Of a DNA stretch of 51,437 nt, positions 22,801 through 34,800 are shown piece by piece. The notes under the pieces are model-generated. The model searched no databases. It was not told the origin of the DNA and worked only from the letters and a program-made list of their open reading frames with translations. This DNA is from Acanthaster planci. Taxonomy: Eukaryota; Echinodermata; Asteroidea; Valvatida; Acanthasteridae. Made by a program: the position numbers and the translations under genes. Each line of letters begins with the position of its first letter. The first letter of the stretch is position 1. The DNA is taken from the NCBI RefSeq assembly GCF_001949145.1, contig NW_019091528.1, positions 503,647-555,083 of the forward strand, given 5' to 3'.

Positions 22801-25800
22801 CAGTAGTGGAAAGTCAAAAGAGGCACACCCTGTATGACAATTTCACTGGTAAGCTGTTTTTGCTAAGCAAATAATGTTGGGTACTTAGCACATTTCTGTG
22901 CCTCACCTGGAAGAACTTTGATGCAGCCCTGCCAGACACATGGTTGGCTTTGAAGGAATTGTGGCAGGTTTTCCAGAAGATCATGCGGCCGGCCTCCGCA
23001 TACCACACCTGGGACTTCTGGAGGCCGGCAAGACTACAATGCAGCTGGATACATTCAAGGAGGAAAGCCAGGACAGACAACAGGTTAAATATTTGTGACC
23101 AGTTAGTAATAAACAACTCCAAGGTTAAAGGGGCAAGGGGTCAAGGTCAAGGGGTCAAGGCCTATGAGGCAAAGACTCAAAGGTCAAAGGTTATGTCTGA
23201 ACTGCAGCCTAGACATAACCAATATTATAATAGCCAAGTTTGGACCACATGGACATCAATGTAATTATTGCTGCCATCACTTTGGACTCAGTAACAGACT
23301 AGACAACCATGCTGGAACTAAAAGAGAAAACACTAATGCAAGTATAACAATGTATGTATTCAATCATGTTGCAATAAGCAGGAGAAGAAAATTTCTTAGC
23401 AGAAAAGACTTTGCAGTGAAAGTTAGTAAAAGAAAAAGCCTAAATAATGCCAGGAGTGAGATTGGGGGATGAAGGGAAATCCATAACATCCAGCCAAGGA
23501 GTTGTACAGAAGACAATAAAACATTGCAACTTTTTCCGGGTTCTTTACAGCTAACAAGACGCGGGTTCTTTCACAAACGGCCATGATCTTTCTTTACCTG
23601 AATGGTTAAGCCTCAGAATGTGTGGGTTACAAAAATCCTAAGCTCTGTGGAAACATCTGGAGAAATCACACCCAGGAGTTCAAATCCCTAGTTAACCACA
23701 TGCAGCCAGGTGCTTTTTAAACTGCAGTGCACACATACGGGCGATTTTCAAGATTTTCAATTTTCAAAATTCATCCTTTCATTTAATAGACGTTTACACC
23801 CACACGAATGATTCTTTGGTGTCTAGTCTAAGCTGACAGGTAACCTTCATTGACTCTTGAATATTTCAGCCAGGCCTGCCGCCCTGTAAAGAGAGCCCAG
23901 GATTTTTAGGTGTTGCGTAATTTTCCTAAGTCCCCAGTGAATGCGAGTAGCGTTTTTTCAAACAGGGCTGGATTAGCATGTAGCAGTGCTGTGTCACTCA
24001 TCAGTGGGGCCCTCGAGCACTTTAGTCCGCGGTGCTAATCCGCGGGCGCACTATGCCCAAACCACTATACTGCTTACTGTATACTGTTTGAAAACAGTGA
24101 CGGATTACCTTCGAAAAGTGCAAGCCGAAAAATGATGGCAATTCCCAGCAGCAGGTCTTTTGTTCCGAGTACAGTCTTTTGTTACACGGACCAGCTCTTT
24201 TGTCCCATTTCGGGCACCCCGGCTCTGCGTATAAACCCATGGTGCTTCCCCGGCAGCAAGTGGTTAAACTATCAACAATGTTAACTACAATACCTGTTCT
24301 ACTATAACTTGATCGACCGGCAGGCCGGCAACGGTGGCAAACTCCTTGGCCTTCTGAAACAACTGGGCCTCCTTCAAGCACTCCAATACCCTGTGGCATT
24401 CGTCCATGTACTCGGTCCCTTCCAACAGACAGGTGATGCGGGTGTGTATTGGGGTGTCCGTCAGGGCTTGCGTCAGCTTGTAGAGCTTGTTGTAATCTGG
24501 CACTGTGAAAGAAAAAAAGGGCTTCCAGTTTGGTAACAAATCAAGATTGAAAATTGTGTACAAATGGAGGACAATCTTTTTTAGTGTCTGGTAGAAGGAA
24601 ACTGAGGTGAAGTTGGGGGCCAAGCAGATTAAGTCTCATATTGCTTACACTGCCTGTTTTTGCAAGAGCTTTTGTTTGATATAGGCATTGATTTCACGCG
24701 TGACAAGTTCTAACAAAGTGAGTCTCAAGGCCTTTTTTAGTTTTAGTTTGCATAAGAAAGAGCAAACTGATGTCTTTATTTTGATGTACCACTTGGTTTG
24801 GCATCCTGACTGGAACTTGGCATTGTGTGGGTACGACATATCCAGAGTTCCTTGTGATTTCTATAGAGCAAGATTCTTTTAAAGGCCTCTAGCTCAAAAG
24901 GGATTCTGGTGACTTTTAACCCTTTCTGTTGTGTTGGGTAACGTCCATGAAATGAATGTGAATGTGAAAACCGGAGGCCTCTACATGCAAATTCCTGAAT
25001 AAAAATCTGAATAGATGAGCAGTGGGCAAAGTCATGACAAGCAGCCGACGATGAGGAGGCTTGACTTTTGACACTTTTCCACCCAACTACACCAAATGCT
25101 CCAAAATCCTTCCAAATCCACCAGGAGGTTGTGGAAGATTTCTAGGTTTGAGAGAGGCAGAGCCCAGCTGCTGACTCTTCACATAGGTTTCAGTGTCCCT
25201 TGGAATATTTCAGTGCAAAAACTGTGCCGTTGCTTTCCAGCACTGTTGAAGCTTTTGGAAGACCCTCATCAGGGCACCGAAGCAAGAAAATGCCCAGCAA
25301 GTTGGAGTTGATAAAGACAATGTTGGAAAACTAACATTATAACCACTTGTATTTGTCCCTAACAAGTGGAACTGACCTTCTCTGGATACAATCCTTGAGA
25401 AATTGGTGTGAGCCAAGACGTCAAGCAGACGGCAAGTACTCCAGTAGGTGGTGCAGGCAGACACCATGGAGTGGACCACAGAGCTGGCTGTGTCTTCATA
25501 CCACTGCAAGTTGCCAATCTTGACAGCTGCCATGGGCTTTGGAGTTTGGCCCACCAATCCCTTGATGCTTTTCCTACGACACTAATTTTTCAGATCAAGA
25601 AAACAAAAACTAAATTTGCAACTTTCCTGCAACACATCTAGTGACAATACAATAACTGTTTCATGCATTTACTCAGTCATTCCAAAGTAATCCGTTTCTC
25701 AACAAACAGGAGAATATTCCCTGAAACAGTCAACAACCTACAGGACAGAGGCTTCCACAGACCGTTTCCAACATAATTCCATGAAGTTTATTTCACTATC

Positions 25801-28800
25801 ACTTCCAACAATCACTCACCTTCAAGATGGATGTATGGAAGTCTTGGAGGCACGTCTTTGCCTGCGATGTGTCACATTTGACCAGCATCGCTTCGCAGAA
25901 ATTCAGGAAAGGATTCAATGTGCAGTCCTGAAGCACCAAAAACAAAATCACAGGAGGGTTCCTCCAAACATTCTTCGAGTACAAGAGCTACTCCAGGCAA
26001 CACAGAAACATAGGTAATAAGTTCTAGTTCATGTCTAAGGATGTAATGAACAGCTGACTATCCTCTGTGTTGAAATGATGTAATTTTGATCAATCATTTT
26101 AAACAAGAATTATTTCCACAACAGATTGACCAATGTTCTAATATTAAATTGGAAATCCTTTCAAATTCTTGAACAAATGATTATTCCCAGTCTAATTTGG
26201 AAGTGGCTTATTTTGTAACTTTATGAATGGCCTCGGATCAAAACATATGATGTGCTCTTTCCATCATTTTTAGAAAAGTGATCGCAATAAAGAACTTGAT
26301 CTATAGCAAGAAAATTTGAGCCACTTCAAATCCAAACTGTTGCTGCAAAGTCACTGGCCTTAACTTGTAAAATTAGAGGTATAACCAAATCAAGTCGCAA
26401 CACAAATTCTTTAATTTTCTGATATATCATTGTTGCTTTGATAAACCGTAAAGCCTACCCTATCAAATATGTAGAATCCCTTGGCAAGCAGAGTCACCAG
26501 GTCAGTTGCCATGGCAACCTCAACAATGGCCGCCAGCTCTTCCAGACTCCAGCTGTGCCACTGGACAGATGCCATGGACTCGGTGACCTTTGCTACTGAG
26601 GTCGGGTCATCCATCGAGGTCAACAACCAGGTGCAGAGACAGTCTAAGGTCACACAATCCTGTCGGGAACAAGACCCAAATATTACCATCCAAAAGACAA
26701 GTTACCTGTCTGGGAAACTTTTGGGGTGGAACTGAGGCACCAGTGCAAAAGATCTGTGGGAGGGGGGGAAACTGCCATATTTGACCTGTGTGAGTTCTGC
26801 AACGACCTCAGAGCTGAAAATGTTGTTTTTGCAACGCCCTAAAACACACCTCATCAAATCATATCTAAATTTCTGGACGGCATTATCAAGTGACATAATT
26901 TTGCAAATTTCTAGATCAAGACTAATCATTTTTGATATGACTTTTTCCATTCTAGACCCTCCCTCTCGCCGTACCTTATAGCAGGCAGCAATGACAGCAA
27001 GTACAGGTTCTTGGAGGGCCACGGCATGAGCAAGCAATGACTTCCAGGGGACTGGCGCAACATTACATTCAAACAGGACACCAAACAAATCCTTGGGAAC
27101 TCTGTTGATGTCGAGCTCTGGGGGAAAAAAAAGACAGAAAAAAGAAATTAGCAATTATTCCAAAGCATACCTGTTCTTATTTCTGTTTCTGCAACATGAG
27201 ATTGTTAGGCGTGTTTATTAGATTTCCACAGAGTGTTTTTGTTATGCTTCATTGTCCCCTTATAGATCCTTGTTAATCTCTTAAACATATTAACCAAATT
27301 TAAAGTGAAAAAGTGACATTTTTAATTTTTCTTGTGCATAAACCTGACAGAGTGACGTTAACCGAAATAAAGAGAGTTGTTTTTAAAATGAAGGTCTGTT
27401 TAACCACTTCCTGCTGGGGATTCCAGATCCGGACACGTATGCTTTATATGCTTGGCCGGGGTCTCTGAACTCAAAGGGAACAGGGCCTTGTAACAAAAGA
27501 CCGTACTCGGAACAAAAGACCAGGCTGCTGGGCATTACCGACATTTTTTCACTCTCAAAAGTGGAGATAATCCAGCCTTATTTTGAAAGAGTATACCACG
27601 GTTTGGGGCATTTAGAGCGAGCGGATTACCACCAGGGACAAAAGCACTCCACCACCGCAGCGACAAGCCACACAGCACCGCTACATGCTAATCTGGCCCC
27701 TATTGAAAAGAGGTCAGCAGCACACTGAGCCAGGTTCGTGAACAAAAGAAAGTTATATAACACCACACAATCTAGGCTCTTTTTACAAGGCTGCAAGCCT
27801 GGCTGAAATACTCAGGCGTCAATAGATTTTGTCTGTCAGGCTAGAGTGAACACCAGACAGTCCTTCACGTGTTTGTAAGTGTCCAGTAAATGAAGATAGG
27901 AAAATTTAAAGAATTTTGAAAACAGAAAAAAATGATAAATATCCCGGCCCAGCAGGAAGTGGTTAATATACAAGAGGCTGGTTTGCTTCATACTTGTGAT
28001 GTATGGAGAAGATCTGATTTACCTTGAGGTAGGACATTTTGTGGGGTGCTTTCATCTGTTGACACAGTATCCTCACTGCCGCATGTCGTGTCATCTTCAG
28101 AACTCATGTCAGTATCTATATTAAAGAAAAATATACGCGTCACTTTCCCTTGAAATCCCTTGAAAAAATTGAAAAATCTTTAGATTCAGACTTGGACTTC
28201 TGCAAAATTGAACTTGTTGACCAGATATGAACGCCACCTTCACCAACAAAATGAGGCTAGCAGAAATAAAACTGCAAGGAGAAGTTGAAGGGATTTTTTT
28301 TTCTCTGAAAACACAACCCATACAATTCCCTCTCTCTTACTTTTCTCCCATCTCTTTAGCAACTCCACAAATCCTTCACTGAATCAGGCTATTTCTCCAT
28401 GACTTGTTCAGAAGAAAATATGCTAGACTTTGGCATCCTGCCTTCTAAGTTGATGTTCTTGCATGAGGACTATCTGCCAGAGCTGGCTGCCTAAATTCAG
28501 GCAAGAAGCAGGCATTTAAGGGGAAAGTTCAAGGCAGAACCCCGAGTCAAACCAAAGATTTGAATATTTCCCTTACAGTCTCACAAGACTTGGAGATGTA
28601 GCATGGTGGCTGGGGCAGAGGCCCCTCTTGCACTCCTCAGAAACGCTACACCCTCCAATCAATAGGTGGATAATGTTTTAAAGGTCAACCTTTGAGTCCA
28701 AGTAAAAAACAAACCACAGTCTTGTTCCTGACCACCGCATTCTTCCTGGCCAGCCTTCTGTTTTTTCAGGTATAGGTAAATTTATTTTAAACACATATTG

Positions 28801-31800
28801 ACTTGTTAGATGTATCTATTTAATTAAAATACATAGTGTTAGATGTGTAAGTGAAAGTGTTGAAAGTGGGGTAAAAACCCTTTGAGACACAAAGAATTAG
28901 CAGAGAGTCAGGAATTTTTTTTCTAAAAAATCTACCCCTTGAGAAATGAACTACCTCCTCCCGTTTTCAAAATCCAGACAAGAAACATTTTATTACACAG
29001 CCTGTAGTCTAACACCTAAAAATCTTCATGGCGCCGTCACACTAAAGATGTACGCTAAAGCAAGGTATTACAACTGACTTACTGTGTCGCCTTAGGAATC
29101 CCACCCGTTGGTAGTAGTGGGCCTTGATGTCTCGGATGCGTGGGGTGGGCTGCGAGGCTGGCCGTCCGGCCCGACTGGGCTGGTCATCTTTAATGATGGC
29201 CGGCCCAAGATGGAGATTGCGGAAAGCATCCTGGAGATGCTCCTTGATGGTGGCACTGTGGAACTTGGACAGTAAGTCCAGAACCTGCGTGGAATCGTGA
29301 CAATCTTCCAGATAATGTAACTTTGTGGAGAGAAAAGGTTGCTCTGTTCATTCTAATGACAAGAAGATCTATTCATGGTGCTCTTCACCATATGATTTTC
29401 TGCTGGCTAGAAACCTTTGTTCCCTCCCACTGTAAATTTCAGTACTAAAACAGAAATCAACTTCTAAGGGAAGGACTGGCTTGATATGGTAACAGAAGAA
29501 ATATTCGAGATGTTGGAATGTCTGTGCTTTGGAGAGTTGACACCATTATATCAAATAGAGGTCTTAGCCCTTAACCACAATCCTCTTTATGCAAGGTCAT
29601 CATATAACTGGTTGCTCCTTCCTAAAAAAAAATTTCACAGCCGGTCACAGTACCAGTCGCATAATAACAAAGTCACACATATATACATAAAGGCTTGAAA
29701 TCAAAACAAAAAAATGCTTCCTGTATTTCAGAAGTATTTTCGATTACTATTTTTGATTTCTTCCATGCTAGAAAGTGCTGAATAAAATCTTGTGTTTCTT
29801 TTTCCATAGACCTAACATGGCATATTTTTTTCCCCTATTCAGAGGGAGGCTCCCACCTGTTGCTTGGGATATTGGTGTGCCTGCACAAAGCAGGTGAAGT
29901 GGAGCCACTGGTTGTCTGAAGCACACTGCTCTGGATAGACTGCACTAAGAGGCAGTTGGTGACGTCGGCAGAAGAGGATGACTATCGACCACTCCTCGGA
30001 CGCCTCCCAGGATGACCTGATGAAGGAAAAACGAAGACAAGGGGAAAAATATAGAAGTCTTGACCGTAATTAAATATCAGCTTAGGCTCCAATGGGCGTT
30101 TCTCACACGCTGGGCAATTTTGTTCATCCCCACCTTAGTATGCACAGGGTGGCTTTGGTGGGGAATCCTCATCTCAAAACCACAAAGACAACCACACGAT
30201 GTTTTCAAAATGTATTTTTGCGTTGGGGAGATGTTAATTANNNNNNNNNNNNNNNNNNNNNNNNNNNNNNNNNNNNNNNNNNNNNNNNNNNNNNNNNNNN
30301 NNNNNNNNNNNNNNNNNTTTTCAAGATGTATTTTTGCGTTGGGAGATGTTAATTATATATAACAGGTTTTGCCCTTACCCAACGTATATTTATAAGCACT
30401 GTATGCTCAGTGCTTGTCCGAAAGCTTGCGAAAAAAACCTCACAAGCTTACTCGGGTGGGACAACCCAATTAATCTACGTTGGGTAAGGGCAAAACCTGT
30501 TATATATAACCACACGATGTGTTTTACGTCGAACCACGATTGTGATTTACTTCAGCAACAAGGCACTGTGTTTCCTAATGTGATAATATAAAACTCTCTC
30601 ATCGGCCAAGCACAGGCACTTACCATGGAGGACAGACCTGAACAAAGGACTGACCTCCACCGACCAGAAGAATCTGTTCTTTCCTTTGTAAGTCTCTCCT
30701 CCATGGGAAAGTAAAACACGGGCACTTATGCAACTTCAATCAGGTCGTTCACTCAAATTCAGCCATGAGATCTACACTCACAGGTTCACTTTTGCAAGAC
30801 TGAGCTTGATGGTGATAGCCTCCTCCAGCAATCTCAGGACTTCTTCGGCATTACTCCTTGAGCCTTGGAGACAAGCAAGTAGCCTCTTGACTGTGTGAAA
30901 GAGGGACAAATTTCATTCATTCTTTCTAGATCAAATTTAAAAATTTTCAAATATATGAATATGATTTAAAGTTTCCATAGGTACCAAAGAAGATGTGCAC
31001 CAGGCGTCTGACTGTGACCAATCATCAACACAAAATTGGATTTTGAGACATTCTCTAACTGAAAATCTTGCTTTATTACTGTGACACTAGTGATTCAAAA
31101 ATTAATGTTGTGGGTAAGAAATTTCCAACATTTTGGACAATGAGAGCCATGGAATGAGTATTCTAATGACAGTTTGAATTTCGCATTGATGGTAAAAACA
31201 AACATATTCAGAAAAGTCACAAGGGATTAAGCTCCTGGCTAAATTTCATTTTAAAATCCAGGCCAATACCATATTCTTGAGGGGTAGGAAGTGTACAAAG
31301 ACACCAGCCTATTCCGGAACTGAAGGTTTCAAAAATGCATATTTGTTTATGAATTCCAATTCGGAATGCACCACCAAGATTCCAGATTTCACCTGAACTC
31401 AAAGTGAACTTGCACAAGGCTCATTTTACCCAGATTCTGTTCCAGTTGCTCTCTCTCCTGTCTGGTCTTGGCCCCACCTCTCACTTCGCTGCTCTCCAGT
31501 ATGGTCAGGGCAGTCTGGAGGTCAGTTCGCATGGACATGCTGTCCTGCCCCAGCATCTCAACGAATGCAACGCACGCTGCGGCAATCGTACGATTGGAGA
31601 AGTACTTGATGGCTGTGCAGTAGGCCTTTAAGTATGCTGCTAGGACTCTGGTGGCGTGAATATGCATGACAGAATATGAATATGCAATAGATGGGTGCAA
31701 GCAAATACTGGTATAGAAAGATATATATTTCAAAATCCTGTCAATGAAATGTCAAACAAATAATCATATCAAAATGCAATACACAACATAGAGATATGCC

Positions 31801-34800
31801 ATGAAAAAAAAGTTCTGACATGGCTCGGAACTTTGCAGTCCTTCACAACCTACTGCACATCCTTGCAAACTTTTACAGCAATACACATGACCCATGGTAA
31901 GTACACAAAAAGCATCTTTAATTTCCAGTGCTAAATTTCAAGGCCAAAACTAAAATCAACATGATCACAGACAAAAGAGACAGAAGTCGGTGCGGAACTT
32001 ACTTTTTCTTGGTGAGGGTCCCTCCTCCTTGGAGCTGGCTGGCCAGGAATGCCAGGTAGGCAAAGGAGGGCCGGCCCTGGTAGAGGTAGTGGGTGAAACG
32101 GAAGGCCTCCGTGTAGGCGTACCGCTCGGCGAGATGCTGCTGGGAGAAATGGGGCATCTCGGTACGATCTGAGGAAGAACAAAAACGGCAAAGGACTTCA
32201 GGAAGAACATTTTGAGTAGAATTTGGGCAAGCTAACAAAGTGCAGGCCATTTGAGCGTAAAGGCAGAACAGAAAATGTGAAGTTTTTACGACACATACAT
32301 GTAAACAAGATAAGTACAAATTTCACAAGTTCACTATTTATGTAGCAATAAAAAAAATGTACTTTATGGAGTGAAGCAGCCAGCTACACATTAAACTGAA
32401 ATAGCAAGCACACTTATCATTCCCATCCATTATCACTTCCAACAACTGGAAAGTGACAATTGAAAGGTTGATTTCAAGCAACTGGGCTGAAAGCCAGTTC
32501 ATACTTCACTCAATCCAACTAACCACCACTACTTTTAAGTGGGGCTTGCAGACCAAATACCCCATGCTATAAGTAGGTTGGTATCATAGGATCGTAGCAT
32601 GGACGACGTTCGGCATGCTTGTAAGCATAGTGTGAAAGCGCCCCACTTGCCACACAACAGAGAGCCACTGCTGCGGTGCGTAAGCTAAAACTGGTCTAGC
32701 TTACAAGTGTGAAGAACGTAGTCCATGCTACAATCCTAAAATACCAACCTGCTTATAGCATGTCGTATTTGGTGTGCAAGTCCCACTTACAAGTAGCGGT
32801 GGTTAGTCAGATTGGGTTCATACTTCAGGAGAATGAGAAAGCAAAGGGTATTCCACATCACGACAAATTTGCAGCAAATTTTGGCCCAGGTTGAAATGTG
32901 TTCAACTTTTGTGAATTTGCAGTGCAAAATATTTGGTCCCAAATCACAAACTCGCATTTGTGTTCTTTTACATGCCAAGCATGAACCATCCTTGATTCGG
33001 GTGGGGGTCGCTAAAACAATGCTGCAGAACCAAACAGCCCCTCTGAGTTAGACTTGGATCACTTCAAAATATCTGAGCCAGACAGGTGGTGCTCACCTCG
33101 TTTGTTGACCAGTGGGTTGGTTGACTGCCACTTAAACAACCTGGCTGGATCATATGGACAGTTGCCCTGCACAACAACAAAAAATCTCTCCCATATGGCA
33201 TGCTATCTGCAGGTGATTTCACAAGAGTTTACGCAACTTACGCCACAATTTAGTGCATAAGTTGCGCAACAAATCAAGACCAATCTCACGAAACTTATGC
33301 ACTGAACTTACACAACAAATTATGGCATAACTTATGCAGTCATTTTAGGTGGCGTTAGTTGCACTAAATGGAGCAAAAATGAACAATTTGACTAGCTTAT
33401 CGTATTCGGTTAAGCCTCATCATTGCTGAATTTAACAAGGCTTAAAGAAGAAATGTACAACTTTCATTTCAAAGGTAATGAAAAACTCCTTTGGCTGTAA
33501 GAGAACGGCGAGGTTTTTGGCCCAGTTCTGACGAAGAAAAGACAAAATCTTTTTCAAAATGGCGGGCAGAGGTGCTTCAACCACTATTTGATGACTATTG
33601 TTATAGCGGAAAGGACAGCCATCGTAAAAGCCGTTTTTGTCCTCTTCTAAGAAATTGAATGTTATTAAAATGTGGCGCAGCTACGCAACTTTTCGTGAGA
33701 TCAAACATAAGTATAGCACCCGTTTAAGGTTACGCCACGTTTTGTGAAATCAGCTGCTGTATAAGTGACCAGAATTTACAGAAATATCACACTTGGTTGG
33801 AGTCAGGTTTTGCCTGAAAAAGTACAGTGCCTTGTTAACAAGAGGACTTTTTTCATTTAGCATTAAGTTATGTTTATAATATGGTGCTTTGCTCACTCCA
33901 AGTTACTTGTTAACCCTTTATTTTGTATTCTTGGCCAGCAATAACAGTTTACCTGCTACTGGTTGGCAACAATACCACAGTGACACTGAAACAGACAGGC
34001 CTATAACCACAACAAAAAGCAACAACTCCGACTTGTGGGGTCGCAGACACTTGAAATCCATCCTTACCTGTAGCAGTTGGTAGACAGTGATATCCTGCTG
34101 ACTGACCCCGTCTACATCGATAGGAGGAAAGACGGCTTTTTGTAGCTTAGGGTAAGCCTTCAGGGCCATCTCCAAGGCTTCGGAATCTACCTTCCACAGT
34201 TGCTCTTCAACGGTGGTTGCTGGAGTCATGGCCTAGTGCAAACACATACAGTGTTTCCCACCAAAACTATTATGGCTTACAAATAAGGCAGGATGTAAGC
34301 CCCACGGTCTACTCTTCGAGTGTAACAATGGCCACAAACTCCAATTTCACATTTAGCAAACAATGACACGTGCTTTGGTTCCAAATTGACTTCTAATTTG
34401 AACTAACTGGTGTTCAATTTCTTGTTTACGGGAGGACAGTTTGGAGGGACGAGACGAAGGACACATTAACAATGCAATACCTCAGAGAATGTTCCTGGTG
34501 CAAAGATGAGGGTTGCCAGGGCAACCAGTGGATGACTGGATACGAGTTGTGAGACTGTTGGTTGGCTGTCACCTAGCAACAGTTGGGAGTTGGAGAGGCT
34601 GGCTTGGAATATCAAAGAAGGATCTGGAAGGAATTTTATTAAGTACAGAAATGAAACTTGAACATCCTTTGTGAAACATTCTGAATCAGAAGTGTTTTAA
34701 CCCAACTCAACAACTGCAACATTCTCCTTCGCCATTCTCTCCACTCTCCATTCTCCATCACTTATGCCCAAGGAATGCCTACCTGCCCGAAACCAACTTC

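Noticed and set aside
24917-24945. TTAACCCTTTCTGTTGTG resembling a piggyBac-type end
   Set aside because: No matching inverted end nearby; too short to support.
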